From Desulfuromonadales bacterium (GTDB lineage: Bacteria; Desulfobacterota; Desulfuromonadia; Geobacterales; Pseudopelobacteraceae), in contig DUZS01000001.1 of the NCBI GenBank assembly GCA_013349405.1, forward strand, positions 186,001 to 250,000: DNA of 64,000 nucleotides, in the 5' to 3' direction. Positions 7,140 to 15,113 of the stretch are shown in pieces (the stretch's first letter is position 1; the number at the start of each line of letters is the position of its first letter). The notes under the pieces are model-generated. The model saw nothing but the letters and a program-made list of their open reading frames with translations. It did not search any database and had not been told where the DNA came from. The position numbers and the translations under genes were made by a program.

Positions 7140-9002
7140 ATGTTGACCACTTCAGCCACCCACGGCAAAAGCAATAAGCTACTCCTGCTTTTATTTTGTA
7201 CCCTGACGCTTCTGTCCGGCTGTCAGAGAGGGGTGCCCCAATCCTCCTGTGTCCGATGCCACAAAGACTTGGAACATGCTTCCAAAAGCCACGGCGACTG
7301 TGTATCGTGTCATGGTGGCAAACCGCTTGAAGAGGAGAAAGGAAAGTCGCATCAGGGTGTATTTGGCATAGCCAATCCTGAATATATGGGCCGCTGGGAG
7401 AGCGGCTGTGCTCCCTGCCATAAATATCAATTTGAGCGGATGAAGAGCAACCTGATGTACACCGCTGCCGGGATGATCCGTAATACTCAGCTTACCTGGG
7501 AAGGTGAAGACGGCAACAGCTATACCGCCCATGGTGAAAAACAGTATGATGCTGATGGCAAGCCGTTTTCACCCAAACCGGTTGCCGAACTGGACAACCT
7601 TTCCGGTGAACTGTATCGCAAATTCTGCTCCCGATGCCATGTTGGCGCGCAAACGACCGGTGTCTACGCTGCCAGTCATGGCTCCGGTTGTGCGGCCTGT
7701 CATTTCCCGTGGAATAATGAAGGGACCTACGAGGGCTCTGACAAGACCATGAAAGGAAGGGCAGGCCATTCTGCCAGCCACACCATGACCCCGCTGCCGG
7801 ATACCCAGGTCTGCGCACGCTGCCACAACCGGAGTGGGCGCATCGCCTTTTCCTATCAGGGGCTGTACGACGGTAACAACGCCCTGGTGCCGACCAGGGG
7901 GGGCGAAGCCGGCCCTGTGATGACCAGCGGTGCCCGCAATCTGACCCATATTTCGCCGGATGTGCACTTTACCGCCGGGATGGAGTGCATCGACTGCCAC
8001 ACTTCGCGTGATGTCATGGGTGACGGCTTTGCCTATCGCAACATGTATCTGCAGACCGAGATCGCCTGCGAAGATTGTCACGGCGGCGCTGTTGAGCTGC
8101 CGCGCTATCGTGAGATCACCCGCGAAAACGATGAAGCGCTGAGGGAGTCCCGTTCCTACAAAAAGCCGGTTACCTCCGGAATGCGCATGATTCAGACCGC
8201 AAAGGGGCGCAACTATTCAAACGTATTCTACAAAGACGGCACAATCTGGCTGCAGGGTAAACGGAGCGGCAAGCTTCACCGCAGCAAGGTTATCACCGGC
8301 ACGCCGGAACATACGATCGCCGGACATGGGCGTCTCGAATGCTATGCCTGCCATTCGCGCACTTCGGTGCAGTGTTACGGCTGCCACACCCGCTATGACA
8401 AGGGGAAGACGGGGATGGACTTCATCAAACAGGAGGAAACGCCGGGCGCTTTCAGCGAGACGGAGGATTACCGCATGCTTTATCCCTTCCCGCTGGCACT
8501 TAACCAGCGCGGCCGTATCTCCCCGGTGACACCCGGCTGCCAGACTTTTGTCACCGTGGCCGAAGCGGATGGCTCCCTTTCCAGGTCGGAATATGTTACA
8601 CAATTCAAAGGGTCGCAACAGCTTCGCTTCGCACCGTTCTATTCACACAATACCGGCAGAAAGTCGCTTGGCTGCAGCGAATGTCACGGCAGTCCGGCTT
8701 TTCTCGGTTTCGGCCAGAATATCATTGCGGGAAGCAGCATTACGGGGACTCTCATCTGCGAACGCTCGGACAGCAAACCGCTCGATGGTTTCTTGACCAT
8801 GAAAAACGGAAAAGTACGTGCGTACTCGGCCGTAACCCGGGAAAATTCACGGCCATTGAACGGAGCAGAAGTGAAGCAGGCACTGTCGGTCAATCTCTGT
8901 CTTCCGTGTCACGATAAAGCGCGTGATCCGATCTACCGGAAAGGAATAAACCATCGTGCGTTGGATGATGCTCTTCATCGTCGGCTTTTGTCTGGCCAAT
9001 AG
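7140..9002 (+). CDS. Outer-membrane lipoprotein dodecaheme c-type cytochrome
   Basis: The 620-residue product has a lipoprotein signal (LLSGC lipobox, Cys about residue 29) and twelve CxxCH heme sites spread along its length (CVRCH, CVSCH, CAPCH, CSRCH, CAACH, CARCH, CIDCH, CEDCH, CYACH, CYGCH, CSECH, CLPCH). It should be a surface or periplasm-facing cytochrome of the porin conduit, passing electrons across the outer membrane. No strong ribosome-binding site is visible before the ATG at 7140; GTAAAGG lies about 12 bases upstream. Its 3' end overlaps the next cytochrome by 47 bases, so the two are translated together. The last hundred residues before the final heme have few heme sites. Substrate (metal oxide, electrode or other) cannot be read from sequence. 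Confidence 0.88.
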   Translation: MLTTSATHGKSNKLLLLLFCTLTLLSGCQRGVPQSSCVRCHKDLEHASKSHGDCVSCHGGKPLEEEKGKSHQGVFGIANPEYMGRWESGCAPCHKYQFERMKSNLMYTAAGMIRNTQLTWEGEDGNSYTAHGEKQYDADGKPFSPKPVAELDNLSGELYRKFCSRCHVGAQTTGVYAASHGSGCAACHFPWNNEGTYEGSDKTMKGRAGHSASHTMTPLPDTQVCARCHNRSGRIAFSYQGLYDGNNALVPTRGGEAGPVMTSGARNLTHISPDVHFTAGMECIDCHTSRDVMGDGFAYRNMYLQTEIACEDCHGGAVELPRYREITRENDEALRESRSYKKPVTSGMRMIQTAKGRNYSNVFYKDGTIWLQGKRSGKLHRSKVITGTPEHTIAGHGRLECYACHSRTSVQCYGCHTRYDKGKTGMDFIKQEETPGAFSETEDYRMLYPFPLALNQRGRISPVTPGCQTFVTVAEADGSLSRSEYVTQFKGSQQLRFAPFYSHNTGRKSLGCSECHGSPAFLGFGQNIIAGSSITGTLICERSDSKPLDGFLTMKNGKVRAYSAVTRENSRPLNGAEVKQALSVNLCLPCHDKARDPIYRKGINHRALDDALHRRLLSGQ

Positions 9003-10155
9003 TCTCGAGGCAACAGCCGCTCACGTCGGATTGGTGTGCGGCTCATGCCACCGTCAGGGGGGAAGCGCCAGTGATCCGGCCTCCCGTGATGGCCGGGCGC
9101 ATGGCTGTGTCGGTTGTCATCAGGGGCATGAGCGGATTTTCGATCACGCCATGGGGCAGCGGAGTGGCGAGAAACAGTTTGTACAGCGGAGCTACGGGCG
9201 CTTTGATGGCGATTTCTGGGATAAGAACTGCACCTCCTGCCACCTGAAGGGGTGTCTCGACTGCCACGGTGATCGGGGTATATCTAAGCCGTCAGTTGCC
9301 GCCTGCCAGCGCTGTCACAACGGTTATTACACCGGATGGGACTATTCGGGACGGGCTCCCCGTGAAGACAACATGCGCTACCAGCGGGGCATTGCCGTTA
9401 ATGGTGCTCCGTTCCTGAAGATGTTGCCTGATGTGCATTATCGTGCCGGCATAACCTGTGGCGCCTGCCATTCGATGAGCAGTCTTGCTGAAGGAAAGAA
9501 GTCTTCCAAAGGGTGCCGGGATTGCCATACGCCGAGTCAGAAAATAGTGGAGCACCGTATTACTGCTCATTTGCAGCGACTGGAATGTTACGCCTGCCAT
9601 TCGGCCTGGGCAGCGCAGGAGTACGGCACCTTCTTCCTGCGCTTCCGCGATCAGCAGATGAAAGATGATTTCGACCTTTCGCCAGGGCCAAGCCCGGAGT
9701 ACCTGCGCAGCGCCTATCTGAAAAAACAGGATGCGCCGCCGCTCGGGATCAATGCCGCCGGGCGGGTCAGTCCGATCCGGCCGATGTTCATTGCTTACTA
9801 TACCGACATTATGCGGGCCAGGAACGGCGGTCCGGAGAATACGCTGCTGGCCGCCGAGTGGCGGGCATACTTTCCCCATACCGTTCAACGTGGCACTGTT
9901 CCCTGTGAGGGGTGCCACGACAACCCGGCCCGCTTCATGCTTGAACCGGAATCGCGGCGGATCTTCAATCTTCAAAAGGACGGCATGGGATTGGAGTCGT
10001 TCTGGCTTCAGAATGGACAGCGTGTCAGCAACGGCACTTTTATGGAAGCCGCCCGCTACCTGCGCATGAGCAGCAAAAGCCCGGCATACACAAAGGCATA
10101 TGTGGAAAAATGGAAAACCTTTCTCAATCGCGTCGAAAATTCATCACGACCCTGA
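8956..10155 (+). CDS. Secreted nine-heme c-type cytochrome
   Basis: The 399-residue product has a signal peptide ending near EATAA|HV and nine CxxCH sites (CGSCH, CVGCH, CTSCH, CLDCH, CQRCH, CGACH, CRDCH, CYACH, CEGCH). It shares local patterns with the 12-heme protein, such as DVHYRAG/DVHFTAG before CGACH/CIDCH and RLECYACHS, so the two are probably related. It starts with GTG at 8956 preceded by AAGGA; an in-frame ATG nine bases on is the alternative. It overlaps the upstream cytochrome by 47 bases and the Rieske gene by 46, which argues for tight co-translation. The likely role is the periplasmic or second cytochrome of the outer-membrane conduit. Confidence 0.87.
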   Translation: MRWMMLFIVGFCLANSLEATAAHVGLVCGSCHRQGGSASDPASRDGRAHGCVGCHQGHERIFDHAMGQRSGEKQFVQRSYGRFDGDFWDKNCTSCHLKGCLDCHGDRGISKPSVAACQRCHNGYYTGWDYSGRAPREDNMRYQRGIAVNGAPFLKMLPDVHYRAGITCGACHSMSSLAEGKKSSKGCRDCHTPSQKIVEHRITAHLQRLECYACHSAWAAQEYGTFFLRFRDQQMKDDFDLSPGPSPEYLRSAYLKKQDAPPLGINAAGRVSPIRPMFIAYYTDIMRARNGGPENTLLAAEWRAYFPHTVQRGTVPCEGCHDNPARFMLEPESRRIFNLQKDGMGLESFWLQNGQRVSNGTFMEAARYLRMSSKSPAYTKAYVEKWKTFLNRVENSSRP

Positions 10156-10505
10156 CCCTGCTGCTTGCTTCGGGAGGTCTGCTGGTACGGTACCTTACCC
10201 CGCGCACGGCCGGAAAACGCCGGGTACTGGTCAGCGCTGCTGCCTCAGATGTGCCGCCGGGGGGGGCTCTGGTGTTTCGCACCGAACGGGTGGTCCTCAT
10301 GAAGAATGACGCCGGCTTCTACGCCCTGAGTCTTATCTGCACCCATCTTGGCTGTACAGTGGTTGTTACGGAGGATGCGCTCTCATGTCCCTGCCACGGG
10401 AGTCGCTTTGACAGGGAGGGCAAGGTTCTTACCGGTCCTGCGGATCGTTCATTGACGCGGATGCAGGTGGAGGTGCGTGGAGATCGGGTCGAAATAATCG
10501 GGTGA
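10110..10505 (+). CDS. Tat-exported Rieske [2Fe-2S] protein
   Basis: The 131-residue product has a twin-arginine signal or anchor (SRRKFITTLTLLL near residues 7-19) and both Rieske ligand boxes: CTHLGC and CPCHGS, with two Cys and two His for a [2Fe-2S] cluster plus the disulfide Cys pair. It therefore resembles the high-potential Rieske proteins of cytochrome bc complexes, but no cytochrome b gene is nearby. Instead it overlaps the nine-heme cytochrome gene by 46 bases, so it is probably made with it and may link a periplasmic or quinol-derived electron flow to the porin-cytochrome conduit. The cofactor call is firm; its partner is inferred from overlap alone. Confidence 0.9.
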   Translation: MENLSQSRRKFITTLTLLLASGGLLVRYLTPRTAGKRRVLVSAAASDVPPGGALVFRTERVVLMKNDAGFYALSLICTHLGCTVVVTEDALSCPCHGSRFDREGKVLTGPADRSLTRMQVEVRGDRVEIIG

Positions 10506-10530
10506 GGCAGGGCTTCGCGTTTTACCAACC

Positions 10531-10998
10531 CTAATTGATGGCTATCATTGCATACCCCTTGTTCTGATAGCCAATAAATGAATTGAAGACGTTGGCAACT
10601 AATTTGATTTCCTGGATAAGTCCGGCGGGGTCAGCTTTGAATACCCGCATTGCCACAGCACACGCTTCAAAGCGTACTCCCTTCTTCTTTAAAGATTGGA
10701 ATAGAGCAACAGCCTCATCGTCAAGTGCGGCGACGGACAGAAGTTTCACTCCGGGCCCGCGAAAAGCTACTATCATGTCAGGCTTGACCCCCTGCGCTAC
10801 CATCCCTTCCAGGGTCTCATCAAAGAGCTTCAAATTGAACGTCAGCTTATCAACATCTGCAACCCGCACATCAAAAATAACCTTGGCGAGTTTGAGTCCG
10901 GCAAGTGCTTCGCGGTCATCCGGCTTCTGTGCAGCATACAGTGCGGGGGAGCAGATCAGCATTAACGCCATTACAATTATCATCGTTCGTAAATACAT
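10531..10998 (-). CDS. Exported DsrE-like protein
   Basis: The 155-residue product has a signal peptide (ending LYAA|QK) and a DsrE/F-like alpha/beta fold: a VIFDVRVADVDKL opening strand, a central PDMIVAFRGPGV segment, and a conserved Cys in the FEACAVAMR motif at the place used for persulfide handling in DsrE/TusD relatives. It is likely a periplasmic sulfur-handling or sulfur-sensing protein. ATG at 10998 follows GGAG; the frame open from 11037 does not have one. It is convergent with the conduit genes and 25 bases from the Rieske stop. A sulfur-binding link with the rhodanese-like lipoprotein of the same cluster is attractive but unproven. Confidence 0.72.
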   Translation of the reverse strand: MYLRTMIIVMALMLICSPALYAAQKPDDREALAGLKLAKVIFDVRVADVDKLTFNLKLFDETLEGMVAQGVKPDMIVAFRGPGVKLLSVAALDDEAVALFQSLKKKGVRFEACAVAMRVFKADPAGLIQEIKLVANVFNSFIGYQNKGYAMIAIN

Positions 10999-11207
10999 AT
11001 GTTGGTCTCCTTTTGTGTTGCAATTTTCCACAGGCATGAAGTTACCCGCCGTTTGACGAGTATGTCTAAATATACGGGTAAATCAGCGTGATGTGATCGA
11101 ATAATAAAAGGAATTATTACAGATTAACAGTGAAAAGTGTTAAGAGCTTTCGTGCCAATGTGCACGGTACTATTTTATTATACGGCTAAAAATTTCAGGT
11201 GGGTTGA

Positions 11208-11236
11208 TTGACATAGTAACTATCATAGTCTATGGT
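11208..11236 (+). promoter_or_regulatory. Promoter with internal operator for the toxin-antitoxin pair
   Basis: TTGACA (11208-11213), a 17-base spacer and TATGGT (11231-11236) form a good sigma-70 promoter. The dyad ACTAT-C-ATAGT (11219-11229) sits inside the spacer, a fitting site for autorepression by the antitoxin. Confidence 0.65.
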
Positions 11237-11266
11237 ATAGCCAGAATCAGAAGGAGGAGGTAACAT

Positions 11267-11545
11267 ATGCAGTCAATGACAACTATGGATTTGAGAAAGA
11301 ACCTGGGGCAAATCCTTGATATGGTGGCGGAAAAGAACGAGTCCGTGACCATCTCCCGCGCCAACAAACCGCTGGCAGTAATTCTTTCCATTGCCGAATA
11401 TGAGGAGAAGGTTCAGAAAAAAAACAGGGGGCAGAGACTTGAAACACTGTCCGGAGCCATGGATGACTGGCGTGAGCGTAACCGGTCGGTCACAAAGCAG
11501 GTGGATGCTGTGCAGGCGGTGCGAGAGAGCAGGGATTCCCGATGA
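11267..11545 (+). CDS. Phd/YefM-family antitoxin
   Basis: The 92-residue product shows the Phd/YefM N-terminal DNA-binding fold (MTTMDLRKNLGQILDMV...VTISRANKPLAVILS) and a charged, probably disordered C-terminal arm that would wrap the toxin. AAGGAGGAGG precedes the ATG. Its stop overlaps the start of the PIN toxin gene in an ATGA arrangement, which couples translation. It should neutralise that toxin and repress the operon through the dyad in the promoter spacer. The family is clear; the exact cognate interaction is inferred from overlap. Confidence 0.88.
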   Translation: MQSMTTMDLRKNLGQILDMVAEKNESVTISRANKPLAVILSIAEYEEKVQKKNRGQRLETLSGAMDDWRERNRSVTKQVDAVQAVRESRDSR

Positions 11546-11952
11546 TAGTGCTTGATTCTTCTGTTGCACTGAAATGGATCTTTGCCGATGAAGACGGAGC
11601 GGAGCATGCAGAGCGTATCCGCAATGAGCATATCTCGGGTAAAAATGAAATTGCCGTTCCAAGTCTGTTTTTCTACGAAATTGCTAACGTTCTTGCCACC
11701 AAGGTCAAAATCTCCACAGATGAGGCGCTGGAAGCATTCGAGCTTATCAGCGCCTTTGAATTCAACGTTCACGAACTCGACGTTTCCGAATATATGGAGG
11801 CAATGACCCTCGCCATGAAACAGAAGGTCAGTGTCTATGATGCCTGCTATCATCTGCTCGCCAGCCGACTTGGCTGCCATTTTTTTACTGCCGACCGGAA
11901 GTTTTGGGAAAAGGTAAGGGGATTCGGAGTTGCTGAGTTGCAGGGAAGATAA
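11542..11952 (+). CDS. vapC: VapC-like PIN-domain ribonuclease toxin
   Basis: The 136-residue PIN-domain protein should cut RNA, commonly tRNA or rRNA in VapC relatives, when freed from its antitoxin. Acidic metal ligands are visible: the N-terminal Asp (VLDSSVALKW), the central YDACYHLLA and the C-terminal TADRKFW. It overlaps the Phd-type antitoxin by four bases. Length is normal for VapC. The RNA target cannot be deduced. Phd-type rather than VapB-type antitoxin is common for such PIN toxins, so the pair looks intact. Confidence 0.88.
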   Translation: MIVLDSSVALKWIFADEDGAEHAERIRNEHISGKNEIAVPSLFFYEIANVLATKVKISTDEALEAFELISAFEFNVHELDVSEYMEAMTLAMKQKVSVYDACYHLLASRLGCHFFTADRKFWEKVRGFGVAELQGR

Positions 11953-12232
11953 CACACTATTTTCCACCTCGAGGGCGGACTTCCATTCCTAAATCTGGTC
12001 TAACTTTACCCCCTCCACAAGCAACAAATAAATCCAAGCTATTGAAGTAGAATCATAATCCTGCCTAAAGGTTCGCGCAGTTGACGCGTTCGGACAGTCT
12101 TTTTTGCCCGACCGGTGTCGAACTGCCTGGTTGAAACTTCGTCTTTTTAACTTTGTCTCATGTCAAGGGCAGACCCTTCCGACATGTTCTCCTTTGTTTG
12201 GTGTGTTATACGCCAAAGCGTATGTTGCGGAA
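11953..12232. other. Intergenic stretch, nothing recognised
   Basis: This 280-base stretch between the PIN toxin and the exported protein at 12233 holds only short open frames without ribosome-binding sites. I see no RNA gene or clear terminator. Confidence 0.5.
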
Positions 12233-12751
12233 TTATTTTCCAGTGCTGCTGTAAACCTGAAGAACGATAAACCGATCGTTTTCTTCTACGATTCTGAATG
12301 AAGTTTTTCCATCACCAGGCAAGATAATGCTCACCTCTTCAGTCGCTTCGGACTCCGGCTCTTCAGGAACCGGCTCAGTTTCGGCAATAGACGATGACTG
12401 TTCCTGCTGCTGTTCCAGCTCTTCTGTAACTGCCTCACCCTGATCCGGCTTCTTTTCCTCTTCAACCGGCGAAGATTCACGATCCTGAACAATCAGCGTC
12501 TGCAGCGGTTCAAACTGATATTCCACCGGAGTATCGAACTGTACTTTAAGACGATCGATACTCACCGATTGGGCCTGCTGCAGGCTTTGCGTTGCCCCAC
12601 CCTGCGCTGAGGAAGTGTTGTCCCGACGCTGCCGTTCCTGTCGCTCTTTTATGTCTGCCGGAAGAGGAACAAGCCGTAGCGGATCAATCGCTTGGCAGAT
12701 GGAGACTCTCACCACTGTCAGCAGTAATGTTAAAACAATCGCGTAGCGCAT
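12233..12751 (-). CDS. Exported protein with acidic Glu/Gln/Pro-rich middle
   Basis: I do not recognise a family. The 172-residue product has a signal peptide (RYAIVLTLLLTVVRVSICQA), a charged coiled segment (ADIKERQERQRR), a beta-like stretch around LKVQFDTPVEYQFEPL, a long acidic Glu/Gln/Pro-rich linker, and a short folded-looking end (SFRIVEENDRFIVLQVYSS). It may be a periplasmic spacer or a surface-anchored adaptor. ATG at 12751 follows AGAGA; the frame open from 12784 has no site. About 200 bases upstream of its start lies one copy of a 69-base repeat whose other copy lies upstream of the BNR-repeat gene, so the two may share control. Confidence 0.6.
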   Translation of the reverse strand: MRYAIVLTLLLTVVRVSICQAIDPLRLVPLPADIKERQERQRRDNTSSAQGGATQSLQQAQSVSIDRLKVQFDTPVEYQFEPLQTLIVQDRESSPVEEEKKPDQGEAVTEELEQQQEQSSSIAETEPVPEEPESEATEEVSIILPGDGKTSFRIVEENDRFIVLQVYSSTGK

Positions 12752-12952
12752 TGATGATCTCTCTGTTACATGAAACACAACCACCGGAAACCTTAAAATA
12801 AAAATGATTTCAGATGGTTGTGTCTGGGTCAGTTCAGGACTTATTTCTCACTGGCGAAGTAAATCGGGTATGCATGGCTCCGATCAGTGGTCGTACCGAA
12901 ACAGAACATCTATTACCAAATACATTAAATCTGGATTGCCATACGGCTCATC

Positions 12953-13021
12953 TATCATAGTTGATTTCCGCGTTTCAACTTTAATTAATATAACTAATTT
13001 ACCTTAACAATATATTATCAT
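12953..13021. repeat. 69-base imperfect direct repeat, copy 1
   Basis: It matches 15045-15113 at 63 of 69 positions in the same orientation. It contains a dyad AGTTGA-N10-TCAACT (12959-12980) and the palindrome TTAATTAA. It lies upstream of the minus-strand exported protein at 12233-12751. Confidence 0.8.
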
Positions 13022-13058
13022 TGCAGGATTTCACTTCCTCGTAACTTTTTATCCCGCT

Positions 13059-13506
13059 TTGCTACATCCAGGAATATTCGGAGTATTCAGGGGAATATAC
13101 ACTCATGAAGAACTTTACCCAAGGGGTGGTGGTTACCTGTTTCAAGGGAGGTTCAACTCCAGCGTCCTCGATGAAATCCATCTGCTTGCCGCTGTGAGTT
13201 TACGTCGGATTAAATCAGGTGCGGGCTGCCATGGTGCCCTGTGCATGGGACTACCCATGGTCGAGTGCTGCTTATCACACGAACCGGCCAAAATCTGATC
13301 CGCTGGTAAAAGATCGCACACATTTACGGGTTGAAACAGACTGGGAAGAGTATCTTTCGGGCGGCATATCACTGGCACTTGGTCAACTGCGCATGGCAAC
13401 GCAAACAGGCCGCCCTGCCGGAGATGATGCGTTTATCGCAAAGATGTCTGACCTGACCGGACGAAACTTGAGAAAAGTAAAGCCCGCCCTGCTGATAAAG
13501 CAATAA
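13059..13506 (+). pseudogene. Broken REP-associated tyrosine transposase (RAYT, Y1_Tnp)
   Basis: Two frames together spell the C-terminal half of a RAYT transposase: GYLFQGRFNSSVLDEIHLL in one frame, then, after a frameshift near 13197-13200, YVGLNQVRAAMVPCAWDYPWSSAAYH and the usual C-terminal region. The family pattern is G-H-L-F-Q-G-R-(F/Y) followed by N-P-V-R-A-G-M-V and (D/E)WPWSS. The N-terminal half with the HUH metal site is missing. RAYTs mobilise REP-type palindromes, and at least four C-rich palindromic repeats occur in this window. The gene is dead by frameshift and truncation. Confidence 0.75.
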
Positions 13507-13655
13507 TCTCTATTTTGTCCCTTGAATCTGAGACGCAAAAAAACCGGGCTTCATATCAACAAATGACATTTCGGCATCCCGCCTGTCTCAATGAAAACCT
13601 TGGCTTTCTCTCCTGCCCTCACGGGCAGTTCAGCTTTTCGCATATCACATGGCAA

Positions 13656-13690
13656 ATATGATACCCCGCAGAAGCTACGGGGTATCATAT
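13656..13690. other. Perfect 13-bp inverted repeat
   Basis: ATATGATACCCCG pairs perfectly with CGGGGTATCATAT around a 9-base loop. It lies 77 bases downstream of the BNR-repeat gene stop on the minus strand and may end or protect that transcript, although no T-run follows on either strand. Confidence 0.55.
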
Positions 13691-13766
13691 CAGTAATTTA
13701 GATGTAATAATTAAAGCATTGACACAAAATATTCATCATAGCAGTTAAGAAGGTAGTCGAACGTCA

Positions 13767-14984
13767 CTATTTTTCTTTGGTGAAATAATGCGGCGGATTG
13801 AGGCCGACAGAAGTGCGGAGTTCCATCCCGACCTTCCCGTCGGCGTCAACAGTCAGACTTGGCCTGGTCAACTGATTATTGAACGTGGTCGCAGCACTCC
13901 AGGTAACGCCAAGATCCGTACTCCGGTACATTTTTGTACTTTCGCCACCGTTAGCAGTCCAGTAGCTTGCAGCCGCCGTCAGCTTTTTTAACTTGTCAAC
14001 AACAATACTCAAACGACCGGAAAACATATCGGTAGCAGGAGCGGTTGCAATTGTTTTTTTGCTCCATGATGACCCGCCATTGCTGCTCTTGAAAAAATTC
14101 AGGGTCGTCGAGTCTGATGCCCGTACCATGTATATGGTGTTTGTATCAAAAGTTGTAATGCTCCCCTGACCGTATGGCGTTGTCGGGGCGATGGCGACAA
14201 CTGGAGTTGTCCAGCCGGTTGCGGTCTGCTTTATGTACTGGTATCCAGCTGCTCCGGGGGTTATCGAATAACCGGCGGCAACATGCACTTTTCCCTTACT
14301 GTCGATGGCGGTGGCGGGAATAGGTTCCCATCCGTTGGCATCATTCCAGGCAGGAAACGGCAGTGCAACCGGTTCATTGAAGGCAGAATCAAAGCGGCTT
14401 GCGGTTGTGTAATACAGCTTGTTGTCTGCCCCCTCGAAAACGACATGAATGGTTCCGGTTGAGTTGGCAAGGATTGAAACAACTTCTGGAAGAGATTTGG
14501 TCAGAGCAGAGCCGTTAATTCTCAGCGGAGCACTCCAGACGGTAAGATCGGAGGCATCGGCAGAAGAATAATAGATTCCGTCCGTCACGCCGTCATTTTG
14601 TTCCCAGGTCACATGAACGACTTTTTTCGTCGGGAATGCGGCATCGCCACTGATGGCAATGGCAACACCCTGACCAAGCGTGCCCGGCGCTGTTTTGGTG
14701 ATGTCAATCGATCCCCCCCACGTCAAGCCGCCATCATTACTCTGGACAACCTTGATGGCGTCACGTCCCGCCCCGGTTGAGTCGGTTATGAATGCGGAAT
14801 AATAGTTTGTCCCGTCTGTGACCAGGGATCTCCCGGCAGAGCGACAATTACCTTCGAAGATTTTTGTGGTTGATACCGTCATGCCCATAACCGGTGCTGT
14901 CGGAGCTGCTGTTGCGACAACCGGTATTGCCAGAATCAGGGAAACAGCGAGACTCTTTGCCAATGTTTTAAATTTTTCTTTCAT
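13767..14984 (-). CDS. Secreted BNR/Asp-box repeat (sialidase-fold) protein
   Basis: The 405-residue product has a signal peptide (about 26 residues, ending VATAA|PT). At least three Asp-box motifs of the S-x-D-x-G-x-x-W type are visible: SNDGGLTW, SSNGGSSW and STDLGVTW. These mark a beta-propeller like that of exo-sialidases. The arginine triad of true sialidases is not evident, so a binding or structural surface role is as likely as a glycosidase. AAGGAG precedes the ATG. A 69-base repeat lies about 60 bases upstream of the start, probably in its promoter region. It is flanked by mobile debris and could be an acquired surface gene. Confidence 0.75.
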   Translation of the reverse strand: MKEKFKTLAKSLAVSLILAIPVVATAAPTAPVMGMTVSTTKIFEGNCRSAGRSLVTDGTNYYSAFITDSTGAGRDAIKVVQSNDGGLTWGGSIDITKTAPGTLGQGVAIAISGDAAFPTKKVVHVTWEQNDGVTDGIYYSSADASDLTVWSAPLRINGSALTKSLPEVVSILANSTGTIHVVFEGADNKLYYTTASRFDSAFNEPVALPFPAWNDANGWEPIPATAIDSKGKVHVAAGYSITPGAAGYQYIKQTATGWTTPVVAIAPTTPYGQGSITTFDTNTIYMVRASDSTTLNFFKSSNGGSSWSKKTIATAPATDMFSGRLSIVVDKLKKLTAAASYWTANGGESTKMYRSTDLGVTWSAATTFNNQLTRPSLTVDADGKVGMELRTSVGLNPPHYFTKEK

Positions 14985-15044
14985 TTCATTTACTCCTTAC
15001 GTTCAGGTTGATGCTGCCGATGGCAGAAAATAATGAGGCAGGCA

Positions 15045-15113
15045 TATCATAGTTGATTTCTGTATTTCAACTTTAATTAAAATAACTAATTTTCCTTAAC
15101 AATATATTGTCAT
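15045..15113. repeat. 69-base imperfect direct repeat, copy 2
   Basis: It matches 12953-13021 at 63 of 69 positions. It carries the dyad AGTTGA-N10-TCAACT at 15051-15072 and lies 61 bases upstream of the BNR-repeat gene start, overlapping the left edge of the 435-bp inverted-repeat element. Confidence 0.8.

Noticed and set aside
7569-8081. 170-codon antisense frame within the 12-heme cytochrome gene
   Set aside because: Its plus-strand counterpart carries regular CxxCH sites; the antisense frame is a shadow of GC-rich codons.
12104-12301. 65-codon frame before the exported acidic protein
   Set aside because: It has no ribosome-binding site or signal peptide and runs into the end of the opposite gene.
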